Shown here: piece by piece, positions 47,801 to 54,834 of the stretch
Position numbering within the stretch: position 1 is the first letter of the stretch
How the letters are laid out: every line of letters starts with the position of its first letter
Origin: Candidatus Altarchaeales archaeon
Lineage (GTDB): Archaea; Altiarchaeota; Altiarchaeia; IMC4; SCGC-AAA252-I15
Direction of reading: 5' to 3'
Assembly (NCBI GenBank): GCA_014727915.1
Contig: WJMO01000007.1
Coordinates: forward strand, 1 to 64,000
DNA: 64,000 nt
Made by a program: the position numbers and the translations under genes
The notes under the pieces: model-generated
Told to the model about the DNA's origin: nothing
Database searches by the model: none
The model's input: only the letters and a program-made list of their open reading frames with translations

Positions 47801-48274
47801 AAGCCTGCAGGAATTAAACAGCCAGCCGGGCATCCTGGTGTCAAACCCCAGGCCAAGGCCAGCAAGCCCAAGAGGATTCTTCCGCCCAAGCCGACAGATT
47901 CTCTTCCCAAGTCAGAGCCTGAAAACGCCTTCAAGCCTCCCCGAACATCGGATGCGGCAGGAGAAGAAAAGGAGGGGAAAAAGGCGAGGGCAGGCAGGGA
48001 GGCCAGGATAGGGTTGGAACATAGGATACAGCTCATGGACAGGGAGAAGACAGAAGAACCCCCGGCGGAAGAGGAGGAGACCGAAGAGAAGCACAAGGAG
48101 AGAAAAGATGACGCGGGGAAGAGCCTGTTCACATCAGAAGACGACAGGTTCGCTGTGATGCTCTGGAACATCAGGGACACCCTCCGGAACCTGCTGGGAG
48201 GAGCCAAGAAGGAGAAGAGGCGCAAACACAGGGTAGTGCTGCTGCCAAGAGACAAGAAAGACAGAGTAGACTAA
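44888..48274 (+). CDS. beta-propeller/TPR membrane protein with basic, repetitive tail
   Basis: 1128 residues. A signal peptide (LAFALAFLALTNVVWS) is followed by a PQQ-like/FG-GAP propeller (about 25-420) with repeated DIDGDGVRDIVFGSDD-type Ca-binding motifs and WKYETGG...RSSP strands. Then comes a TPR-like helical region (about 430-745, YNKAQDLYLDGDLRGAREEVE style repeats), a membrane helix (about 759-779, PLVPALMIVSSLAAIGYML) and a ~350-residue cytoplasmic tail rich in K, R, P and E. The tail has a perfect 36-residue direct repeat encoded by a 109-bp repeat. An outside sensor connected to a nucleic-acid-like or filament-binding tail is plausible. Divergent from the pilus operon. Confidence 0.85.
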   Translation: MRKLAFALAFLALTNVVWSQSWETFRGDYLRTGESTAESSFSFDDFNILWHFQTGEAVRGPPSVADIDGDGVRDIVFGSDDDHLYVLDDRGRLKWEYETGGNVRSAPTLVDADGDGSVDVLFGSDDGYLYMLDNEGNLTWKYETGGMVRSSPLVEDLGGTTVKEIVFGSGDSRVYCLNPSGEKLWEYKTAESVYSSPALYDMDNDGEDEIVFGSDDNIVYIIKHPPHKVWTYQTSGDISSTPAIDRSGNVVAGSGDKRLYRLHITSRGVSESRRVWSGTEWTTERISITGLVQMWNHTLGGKVSTSPALGNIYNTDGTYGAFVGGDDGVLYMVYINGSRSRIYSVSKPIESSPAVGDLNGDNITDIVFGTNDNKVFIINHPGRSVFTFETGGPVRSSPALADLVGDGTLEVMVGSDDGKLYIFGDSRSMSVHVGYTYYQTALKYYGVGDIENAKRFIEGAKTRFNRADYTEGISECNSLLGRIEGDSHYNKAQDLYLDGDLRGAREEVETAAEVYFRAGDEYGFERADRLFIRIEADTYYEEAQYYYNLGLYQNASEYIEAARRYYASINYTEGVEMSTQMYNVSQTHGKADIYFEDGITSRKEGKYDVAEMYFGLARLSYELAGDMENANITSHYINTVKGDQYFQNAMEYLNAGDYARAVEEAEVAMRYFRNGSGEDTNKVDVLYERVKWLAQANDLYEKAEKHYTAADFEAAIEYADKAMVLYNTSGDLEGYTRSERLYQRASRAAGSGGGGIFPEDLPLVPALMIVSSLAAIGYMLSKRRKPRRWFIGGWRRYGRFIAAYTIVPAGRSISLIPPKRLAEKLSRRSVLLEGGAGDRAKVDVAGAKPTKRPSPIGAQTQEHGKQTTPAIPQTPRPPLPPSRRRPPSTKERIRHKLRKILGIKPKHPRPPQPRTPPKRGITAPQHQMRPSGPPTHRRRPPSTKERIRHKLRKILGIKPKHPRPPQPRTPPKPAGIKQPAGHPGVKPQAKASKPKRILPPKPTDSLPKSEPENAFKPPRTSDAAGEEKEGKKARAGREARIGLEHRIQLMDREKTEEPPAEEEETEEKHKERKDDAGKSLFTSEDDRFAVMLWNIRDTLRNLLGGAKKEKRRKHRVVLLPRDKKDRVD
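47533..47803 (+). repeat. perfect 109-bp direct repeat (two copies, 162 bp apart)
   Basis: 47533-47641 and 47695-47803 are identical over 109 bases. The 162-base period is 54 codons, so the reading frame is kept. Lack of any difference, even at third positions, points to recent duplication or gene conversion. Confidence 0.9.
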
Positions 48275-48603
48275 CGGTTGGGGTTCTTCTCACGCGCATA
48301 GGGCAGGTATGAGACATAACCGCATCTGAGGCATTTCACCTCTAAACGCTTCTCCCGGGAATTCAGCCTCTTACGGCTGTTATTAGAGGCCAGGTAGGAT
48401 TTGCACCTCCGACAGTACCTCATCTTCAGCTCCCGGGGCATCCGCACATTGCACCTCAAGCCTATGATATGCGCCTGACGAACCCTGGAGGTCGCAGAGT
48501 CATAGTCTCCATCGGCCGCCAGCTCACCGGCCTGGTCGAAGAGGATGCGTATCCGCTCCAACGCGATCTTTTTTTGATCGGCTTTGTCCCTCGGACGCGC
48601 CAT
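48271..48603 (-). CDS. rnp4: ribonuclease P protein component 4 (Rpp21 type)
   Basis: 110 residues. Basic N-terminal helices (KKIALERIRILFDQAGELA), then a zinc ribbon with YCRRCKSYL and KCLRCGYVSYLPY (four Cys), as in archaeal Rpp21/RPR2. Part of RNase P, which removes tRNA 5' leaders, in a pair with Rpp29. Converges on the propeller-TPR gene with a 4-base overlap of stops. The Rpp30 subunit is at 59310-60023. Confidence 0.93.
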   Translation of the reverse strand: MARPRDKADQKKIALERIRILFDQAGELAADGDYDSATSRVRQAHIIGLRCNVRMPRELKMRYCRRCKSYLASNNSRKRLNSREKRLEVKCLRCGYVSYLPYAREKNPNR

Positions 48604-48647
48604 GTTTATTTATAGCAGGAGGTGAAGATAATAAAAGGGATGGGAGA

Positions 48648-48824
48648 ATGCCTGCACCAACGACCGAAAGGAAAAGAGAAAACGTGGGGGGAGACGAGCT
48701 GGTATCGCCCATAGGCGAGCCAGAACTGGAAGTGATGCAGAGCCTGAACGTGCTAGCCAGCCCAGCCAGCAGATACGGTATCGAAAGGATAAGAAAGGCA
48801 GGGTTCAAAACAGAGCAAAGATGA
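48648..48824 (+). CDS. 58-residue small protein
   Basis: ATG 48648, TGA 48822-48824; its stop overlaps the next ATG (ATGA), and GGGATGGGAG precedes the start. An A/T box (TTTATTTATAG, 48605-48615) is about 35 bases upstream. The product is a charged N-terminus (TTERKRENVGGDEL) and a helix-rich C-terminus (LASPASRYGIERIRKAGF). Coupling to the following gene and codon use support it. Function unknown. Confidence 0.65.
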   Translation: MPAPTTERKRENVGGDELVSPIGEPELEVMQSLNVLASPASRYGIERIRKAGFKTEQR

Positions 48825-49123
48825 CAGAAGACCTAAAGCCCATATTCTCAGATGAAAGGGTTGATGAACTTCTACGGAGATACGGGTCAAGACTCAGGAG
48901 GATACCATTCACAGTGGATGGGATACCGTCCGATGAGGAGGTGAAGCTGACAAAGGACATATGGGCGGCGCTCACCGACGGGGAGAGAGGACATGCGTTG
49001 GATAACATAAGCCATATGGTCTCGGAAGAGGAGGGCATACCCTTAGAGGACCTGCCAGACCAGACACCCTATGCTATGAGGCTGACACACCGGTTCCTAA
49101 GGATAGAATCCACCGAAGACTAA
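48821..49123 (+). CDS. hypothetical protein
   Basis: 100 residues, mostly helical and acidic: DERVDELLRRYGSRLRRIPFTVDGIPSDEEVKLTKDIWAAL followed by LTHRFLRIESTED. Coupled by ATGA overlap to the 58-residue gene. It overlaps the convergent M24 peptidase stop by 4 bases. No family recognised. Confidence 0.65.
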   Translation: MTEDLKPIFSDERVDELLRRYGSRLRRIPFTVDGIPSDEEVKLTKDIWAALTDGERGHALDNISHMVSEEEGIPLEDLPDQTPYAMRLTHRFLRIESTED

Positions 49124-50154
49124 GTAAGTTTCTTGCAGCCTCTCCTCGTCAGCAATACCGTATCCTCGAAGCGCACCCCAAATCGTCGGGGCAGGTATAT
49201 GCCAGGCTCGACCGTGAACACCATCCCCGGCTTCAAGCGCACGTTAGCGCCGGGCCTGAAGTTCGGGCCTTCGTGTATCTCCAAACCCACGCCATGGCCT
49301 GATAGGTGGTGGAAGTTATAACCTGCCGCCTTGATACTCTCATCCACGTACTTGTGAACGGAAGAGGCTTGGATCCCGGGGCGTATCAAGTCTATGGTCT
49401 CGTCCCTCAGCCTGCGGATTAGATCCGAGACCCTCCGCTCATCCGAGTTCAACGATCCTGCCGAGAGGGTGCGGGTCATGTCAGAATGGTATCCACGGTA
49501 CACCGCTCCCAAGTCCACAACAACCGGCCCCCTGCTTATCCGCTTATTGGATGGCCGGGCATGGATGTCGGCACTGCGTTTACCCGAAGCCAATAGCATC
49601 CCACAGTCGAATGGGGGGCGTTCGGAACCGCGGCGCCGGAGCTCAGCCTCGATTTCTGCTACGGCATCCAACTCCCTGACCCCCACGTCAACCACCTCCC
49701 GCGCCTTCCGCATCCCAAGCTTGGCTATCCTAGCGGACCTTCTTATGCGGTCAATCTCCTCTTTGGTCTTGACCGACCGGGCCGACTTCGCCGAAGCAGA
49801 GACGACCACCTTCTTCCGTGAGGCCTTCCTAATGGGAGCCACATATTCCGCCGAGGACACGCCAATGCTCTTGGAGCGGAGACACCTCAAAGTCCGCTTA
49901 AGATCGGATTCATCGTGGACGCGGACCTCCAGGGGATACCCGCGCATGGAATATGTGGATTCATAGAGTTCATAGTAGACGTCCTTGACCCACAGTATCG
50001 CAGAGTCTTTCGTTATGAGAATGCGGCCTGTATCCTTCCCTGAGAGGTAGAATGCGTCAAAGTCCTTGTTGACGTACAATGCCGTCAACCTCTCCCTTCG
50101 CATTTCACCCCGGACCTTGGAAAGGCGACGCCTCAACTCCGCAGACTTTATCAT
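49120..50154 (-). CDS. Xaa-Pro aminopeptidase/dipeptidase (M24 family)
   Basis: 344 residues. Creatinase N-terminal domain (about 1-125) and pita-bread catalytic domain: metal ligands in VVVDLGAVYRGYHSDMTRT (two Asp), LSGHGVGLEIHEGPN (His), GMVFTVEPGIY (Glu) and FGVRFEDTVLL (Glu). All five positions are present, so it should be an active dinuclear metallopeptidase releasing residues before proline. Cytoplasmic. Confidence 0.93.
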   Translation of the reverse strand: MIKSAELRRRLSKVRGEMRRERLTALYVNKDFDAFYLSGKDTGRILITKDSAILWVKDVYYELYESTYSMRGYPLEVRVHDESDLKRTLRCLRSKSIGVSSAEYVAPIRKASRKKVVVSASAKSARSVKTKEEIDRIRRSARIAKLGMRKAREVVDVGVRELDAVAEIEAELRRRGSERPPFDCGMLLASGKRSADIHARPSNKRISRGPVVVDLGAVYRGYHSDMTRTLSAGSLNSDERRVSDLIRRLRDETIDLIRPGIQASSVHKYVDESIKAAGYNFHHLSGHGVGLEIHEGPNFRPGANVRLKPGMVFTVEPGIYLPRRFGVRFEDTVLLTRRGCKKLT

Positions 50155-50253
50155 AGTATATTAATAGGAACATGGAATAAGAACCTTGTTCTGTTTTTAA
50201 GGCCTACCGACAATAACTTACCATATTGTTTTTTAAAATTACAGGTGTTTTTT

Positions 50254-50469
50254 ATGAAACCTGCGAAACCACTTGATGCCTTAAAGGAATTGAACGAAAC
50301 ACAGATCCTGGTTAGATTGAAGAATGGCATGGAGATACAGGGCAAGCTGAAAGCCTATGACATACACATAAATCTCGTGCTTGAAGACGCTGAATTCCAA
50401 GACGGAGACGTCAACAAGAAATTCAAGCACCTCTTCCTGCGGGGAGACATGGTATTGTTCATAAGCTGA
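50254..50469 (+). CDS. Lsm/Sm-like RNA-binding protein
   Basis: 71 residues from ATG 50254, with AGGTG just upstream; a GTG at 50245 is less likely. Sm1 motif (ILVRLKNGMEIQGKLKAYDIHINLVLEDAE) and Sm2 (FLRGDMVLFIS, the usual R-G-D in place of RGxxV) are clear. Forms a heptameric RNA-binding ring. It is followed by the eL37 gene, the standard archaeal pair. Confidence 0.95.
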   Translation: MKPAKPLDALKELNETQILVRLKNGMEIQGKLKAYDIHINLVLEDAEFQDGDVNKKFKHLFLRGDMVLFIS

Positions 50470-50511
50470 TAGGCCTTTTTTATATGCGGATACCGTATAT
50501 TGTAGGTTGAG

Positions 50512-50682
50512 ATGACTAAGGGAACCCCAAGCCTAGGCAAGCGCGGGAAGAGGAAGACCCACGTTAATTGCCCCCGTTGCGGAGGCAAAAGCTACCATCA
50601 ACGGAAGAAGGAATGCGCATCCTGCGGATTCGGAAGGAGCAAGCGGATGAAGTCCAAAAACCCGCCAAAACGGAAGAGATAG
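50512..50682 (+). CDS. rpl37e: 50S ribosomal protein eL37
   Basis: 56 residues, ATG 50512 to TAG 50680-50682. [40 protein letters not shown] is diagnostic for eL37 with a four-Cys zinc ribbon, and a basic tail follows. A TTTTTTATATG box lies about 30 bases upstream, so it can be transcribed on its own as well as with the Lsm gene. Confidence 0.95.
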   Translation: MTKGTPSLGKRGKRKTHVNCPRCGGKSYHQRKKECASCGFGRSKRMKSKNPPKRKR

Positions 50683-50688
50683 GTTTCT

Positions 50689-52599
50689 TCAGCTTTCCAT
50701 TATCAGCTTACCGTCCCTGAACCGGAACTTGTACTTGGACAGCATGTGAACGGTCACCCAAGCCGTCATCAGCGCCAACAGTACGGGTATCTTCAGGTGG
50801 TCCGCGATCTTAGCCTCCCGGAACCTGTCGAGGGTGTCAACTCCGGAATCGCATTTCACATCGAGCTGAAGGTTGTTGCGGGCGAATGTCCCCCAGACCA
50901 TCTGGTTGGCGACCCACTCATCACGGGCGCATAAATCGTCGAATACACTCTCCAGGTAGGCCTTTGACCTGAATAGCATGTCCGTGCACTGTCTTGTGTC
51001 GTTGAACAGCAGGGTCGTGTAATGTCGGACGTGCTTCACATCCCTGAACGTCGGGAGGTAGATGACACAGTACCTGCCGGCCACCGACCTGTCCAATATG
51101 TTGAAGGCGTGCATTATCTGCGTGTCATAGGACTTGGGGCTTATGAATATCATACCGTACTTGCCAGACGATATCTCATCCGCCAGCTGCTCCTCCAAAG
51201 CCGTCGAGTCGGAGTAGGTGCCTTCAGATGCGTTATAGTGCTTCAAGCCGGGCACGAAACCCAAGTCTATGCTGCGCTCTTCCTCTGGAGGGTTGTTGCG
51301 GCTGTCGACGAGGGACATGTCCAGGTTGGGGGTGCGTTCCGAAAGCAGGTCGCGCATCTCCCGGTCTGCCAGCACCCAGCCCGTGTTAGGGGGGATCAGG
51401 AAATACACTCCGTCAATCCTATCCTCCATCAGTGCGACATCAGAGGCCAGGCCGCGGGTGTAGGGGGTGTAGAGGGATATCATCTTCCTTGTCGGAGGCT
51501 GGCCATAGAGGTGGAATTCACCGTAGAAGACTGCAGCCAACAGCATTATGAAAGCCGCCTGAATACGGAGGTCCTCCTTGCGCAGCGAGTTGAGATATCT
51601 GCCGGAGATTATCATCAGGAAGAACAGGGGGAATATGACGTAATGGGATGCGAACAGGTAGGAGGTGGTGGCAACCGGCTTATACCTTGAGACGAATGTT
51701 GTGGCAGATGCGATAACATATACCAAGGCGGTAGGGTCACGCGACCGTAGATAATATAATATAGAGGCTAGGACGAGAACGTAGAATATCATCGTGTTAC
51801 CCTCTGCCAGGGGGTTGGTGAGGATTATGTCACGCGCCGCCTGGGCATAGCTCATCTCCTCGCTGTGAACGTGGCTGAACAGGGTGTAGACGAATATCTG
51901 AGGGTATAAGAGCTTCAAAGCAAGGACCGCCACTAGAAAAGGGAATAGCAGGGCAGCAGCGTTCTTGAAGAAGGAGCTGTCGACTTCGAAGCTCACGTCC
52001 AAGCCCCTCCTACCCCCTATCGAAAGGCTGAAGTGGGATATGAAATAGACCACCAGTATCCCAGCCAAACCGGACAATGCGACGACCTTGCTTGCCAGAG
52101 AAAGCATGAATAGGAGGGACGCGACAGCCACCCTGCGAACCCCCATGCCCGATTTTAGGATGTGATAGCCGGACATCATGAAAGCCGCGGCCAGTAGGGT
52201 GGCAAGGTTCCCCACGGTAAGGGGCAGTATGACCAGACAGTACATTGCAGACAATGTGTGGTTTACCTCGTCTCTCCCGGATTTCACAAGCGATAGTATG
52301 AAAACCAGGCACATGATGTTAAGTGCTATTGAGAGCAGGGTTGATGCCGCCTGGAGGTGGCCGAACGAGATTAAAGAAAGCACTGCACCGACCGCGTAGA
52401 CCACCGGGGGCTGGGCGCACTCCGGCTGGCCCCCGTAGAGGCTGCCATCGAGGAAGTGGTCTATGCACCGGACCCACCGGTACTGGTAGCCGGCAACCTG
52501 GAAATAGCTCACAATGGAAAACGAGAGCAGAACCGCCAAAACAGCGAAAACCAAGGCGGACCTGCGAACATGCAATTGCAAACCAGCCAGCGAACCCAT
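50689..52599 (-). CDS. polytopic membrane protein, GT-C/GT39-like (paralogue 1)
   Basis: 636 residues. Ten or more membrane helices in the first two thirds, a large extracytoplasmic C-terminal part (about 370-600), and one last helix (VLLALMTAWVTVHML). The first loop has CIDHFLDGSLYGGQPECAQPP, shared almost position by position with the protein at 54835-56679. The build (a first extracytoplasmic loop rich in D/E, then many helices) matches GT-C glycosyltransferases of the dolichol-phosphate mannosyltransferase/oligosaccharyl type. The catalytic acid cannot be named. Both paralogues flank a thioredoxin pair. Confidence 0.75.
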   Translation of the reverse strand: MGSLAGLQLHVRRSALVFAVLAVLLSFSIVSYFQVAGYQYRWVRCIDHFLDGSLYGGQPECAQPPVVYAVGAVLSLISFGHLQAASTLLSIALNIMCLVFILSLVKSGRDEVNHTLSAMYCLVILPLTVGNLATLLAAAFMMSGYHILKSGMGVRRVAVASLLFMLSLASKVVALSGLAGILVVYFISHFSLSIGGRRGLDVSFEVDSSFFKNAAALLFPFLVAVLALKLLYPQIFVYTLFSHVHSEEMSYAQAARDIILTNPLAEGNTMIFYVLVLASILYYLRSRDPTALVYVIASATTFVSRYKPVATTSYLFASHYVIFPLFFLMIISGRYLNSLRKEDLRIQAAFIMLLAAVFYGEFHLYGQPPTRKMISLYTPYTRGLASDVALMEDRIDGVYFLIPPNTGWVLADREMRDLLSERTPNLDMSLVDSRNNPPEEERSIDLGFVPGLKHYNASEGTYSDSTALEEQLADEISSGKYGMIFISPKSYDTQIMHAFNILDRSVAGRYCVIYLPTFRDVKHVRHYTTLLFNDTRQCTDMLFRSKAYLESVFDDLCARDEWVANQMVWGTFARNNLQLDVKCDSGVDTLDRFREAKIADHLKIPVLLALMTAWVTVHMLSKYKFRFRDGKLIMES

Positions 52600-52666
52600 G
52601 GTAAACCAGAATTAAGATGTTTTAAAAGATAAAAGCATAAGAGATATACTCCTGAGAGAACACCAG

Positions 52667-52741
52667 GGGCTCGTGGTCTAGTCCGGTTATGACATCGCCT
52701 TGACGTGGCGAGGATCCCCGGTTCGAATCCGGGCGAGCCCA
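52667..52741 (+). tRNA. tRNA-Val (anticodon GAC)
   Basis: A 75-nt intronless cloverleaf: acceptor GGGCTCG/CGAGCCC, anticodon stem TCGCC/GGCGA around TTGACGT, T stem CCCGG/CCGGG around TTCGAAT, discriminator A52741. A T/A run (TTTTAAAAG, 52619-52627) lies upstream. Confidence 0.95.
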
Positions 52742-53210
52742 CTCATCTGGAATCGTTAGCCACATAATATCACATACTCGCACGGATAAGCGAGTCCGAC
52801 AGGACGAGCAGGATCCGGGCGAGCCCAAGAACGGCCCGCTCCGTTCACACGCGGAGCGGATGGAGGGGTTTCGTTTCACTCAACCCCTCATGCACTTCAT
52901 CATTTGTTTAAAGTACCTTTCAGGACAAAAAAGGCGGGAAAGCACATGCATGATCGGCTATTTTCGGTTATATAGTAAGCAGAGGGAAGGACAGAGTAAA
53001 GGATGGGAACCGTAGGTGCCCTGCCCTTATTTTTAATTTTTTTGTGTTTTTTTATGAACTATTGTTATTTTTTGTCGATATTTGGGGTTGATCGTTTTCT
53101 TGTTTTTTTGTTGGTGTGGGTTTTCCCTGGTTTCCGCTGGGTTGCTGTGTATTTTTAATGCTTGTTTCCCGTAGTATATGACAACATTTTAGATTATAGG
53201 TGTTTTTAAG
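52742..53210. other. gene-free region after tRNA-Val with a tRNA 3'-end copy and hairpins
   Basis: 52813-52827 repeats the last 15 bases of tRNA-Val (52727-52741, ATCCGGGCGAGCCCA). Next come two strong hairpins: CCGCTCCG/CGGAGCGG (52836-52859) and GAGGGGTT/AACCCCTC (52863-52889). From about 53020 to 53200 it is T-rich and holds the promoter of the next gene. No protein gene is visible. The repeat could be the remnant of an integration at this tRNA. Confidence 0.5.
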
Positions 53211-54503
53211 ATGGCAGAGGAATCTACGAGTGCAGGTGAGTCAGCTTCAACTGCGAAGAAAAAGAAGAGCAAGCGAAAGAGGAAGAAGACGACCAGGAAG
53301 AAAACGACGAAGCATGTTAGTGATGGTGTTCACAGCAGGAAGTCCAGTGAGAATAGCGTATCAATCGACACTTTGCTGGCTGTGATATTGGTAATCTCCT
53401 TGATCGCGAACTTTGTGCTTTTCCTGCAGAACAACAGCTTAAGGGACGAGGTCAGCGATTTGAAGGGAGTCATCCTAGAGCAGGATTCCAGCGGTTCAGG
53501 CGCCGGCAGCCAGGGCGGGGGAAGCGGTTCAGGAACCCAGCCCGCTGTTCCAAGCGGTGACTTGACAGCAATAATATTGAACGATGAGCGGTGCAGCGAA
53601 TGCGACACGACATACTTGGAGACCCGGTTGGAGGCGGTCTTCCCAGGCATCAAGTTCGTGAAGTACGACTACAGCAGCGCCGACGGAAAGAAGCTATACA
53701 AGGACACTAACATACAGTATCTGCCCGCTGTGCTTTTCACCGACTCGGTGAAATCAGCGGAAGGGTACAGCACTGTCCAGCAGTACCTTGTGGACGCAGG
53801 CAACTACCTAAGCCTTAGGATAGGAGCCCAGTTCGACCCTGCGGCGGAGATATGCGACAACGGGAAGGACGACACAGGCAACGGAAAGGTGGACTGTGAG
53901 GACGAGACCTGCGCTGTCAAGCTGGTTTGCAGAGAGGAGAAGGATGGCAAACTGGACGTGTTCGTGATGAGCCAGTGCCCCTACGGTACGAGGGCCTTGG
54001 ACGCCATGAAGGAAGTGCTTGAGGCGTTCCCGGAGATGGACTTCGACATACACTACATCGCAAGCTATGACGAGAGCAGCGGCACGTTCAACGCCCTCCA
54101 CGGGCAGCCGGAAGTCGATGAGAACATCAGGCAGCTGTGCGTTATGAAGTACTACCCGGACGACTACGAGTACATGGAGTACATCTGGTGCAGGAACCCG
54201 GACATAACTAGCACGGACTGGGAGGGTTGCGCCACCGACAACGGCATGGACGCTGAGAAGATAAAGGAGTGCGCCGAGGGCGAGGAAGGCAAGCAGCTGC
54301 TCATAGAGAGCATAAAGCTGCCGAACGAGCTGGGTATCGGAGCCAGCCCAACATGGTTGGCCAACAACAGGTACGACTTCGGAGGCATAACCCCAGAGGC
54401 TGTGAGGCAGAAGTACTGCCAGTACAACGAGGGCCTCGACGGGTGCGAGGGGACTGCTGCCTTGAGCAATGAAGCGGACGTTCCGGCCGGCGGATGCGGA
54501 TAA
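53211..54503 (+). CDS. membrane-anchored thioredoxin-fold protein (DsbA/GILT-like)
   Basis: 430 residues. A basic Lys/Arg-rich cytoplasmic N-terminus (about 16-48) and one membrane helix (about 53-73) are followed by a short coiled coil, a Gly/Ser linker, and two thioredoxin-like domains. The first has NDERCSECDTTYLE; the second starts after a Ca-binding-like insert (CDNGKDDTGNGKVDCED) with DVFVMSQCPYGTRALDAMKEVLE, the CPYG redox motif, and has the GASPTWLANN cis-Pro region. Likely an extracytoplasmic thiol-disulphide oxidoreductase for the window's Cys-rich secreted proteins. A cytoplasmic thioredoxin follows after 6 bases. Confidence 0.85.
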   Translation: MAEESTSAGESASTAKKKKSKRKRKKTTRKKTTKHVSDGVHSRKSSENSVSIDTLLAVILVISLIANFVLFLQNNSLRDEVSDLKGVILEQDSSGSGAGSQGGGSGSGTQPAVPSGDLTAIILNDERCSECDTTYLETRLEAVFPGIKFVKYDYSSADGKKLYKDTNIQYLPAVLFTDSVKSAEGYSTVQQYLVDAGNYLSLRIGAQFDPAAEICDNGKDDTGNGKVDCEDETCAVKLVCREEKDGKLDVFVMSQCPYGTRALDAMKEVLEAFPEMDFDIHYIASYDESSGTFNALHGQPEVDENIRQLCVMKYYPDDYEYMEYIWCRNPDITSTDWEGCATDNGMDAEKIKECAEGEEGKQLLIESIKLPNELGIGASPTWLANNRYDFGGITPEAVRQKYCQYNEGLDGCEGTAALSNEADVPAGGCG

Positions 54504-54509
54504 GTGACA

Positions 54510-54821
54510 ATGGTAAAGGAGTTGGATGAGGGAGGCTTCGACGGGGCCGTAGGTTCAGGCCTCGTCGTTGTTGACCTCTGGGCGCCATGGTGCATGCCAT
54601 GCAAGATGATAGCCCCCATAGTGGAGGAGCTGTCGGAAGAGTATGAGGGCAGGATATCCTTCTACAAGCTGAACATAGACGAGCACCAGGGCCCAGCAGC
54701 CAAATACCAGGTCATGAGCATACCCACCCTGCTGATCTTCAAGGAAGGGGAGGTCGTGGACAAGGTGGTGGGCGCCCTGCCAAAGGAGAAGATAAAGGAG
54801 AAGCTTGAAGCCCAGCTTTAG
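54510..54821 (+). CDS. thioredoxin
   Basis: 103 residues from ATG 54510 (a GTG at 54504 is possible). VVVDLWAPWCMPCKMIAPIVEEL carries the WCMPC active site, and VMSIPTLLIFKEGEVVDKVVG carries the cis-Pro. No signal peptide, so cytoplasmic. Probably supplies reducing power, perhaps to a membrane partner like the upstream protein. Confidence 0.95.
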   Translation: MVKELDEGGFDGAVGSGLVVVDLWAPWCMPCKMIAPIVEELSEEYEGRISFYKLNIDEHQGPAAKYQVMSIPTLLIFKEGEVVDKVVGALPKEKIKEKLEAQL

Positions 54822-54834
54822 CTTTTCCCACTAC

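Noticed and set aside
52836..52889. Hairpins after tRNA-Val considered as a box C/D or H/ACA RNA
   Set aside because: No C/D boxes and no ACA at the expected distance; reported only as structure.
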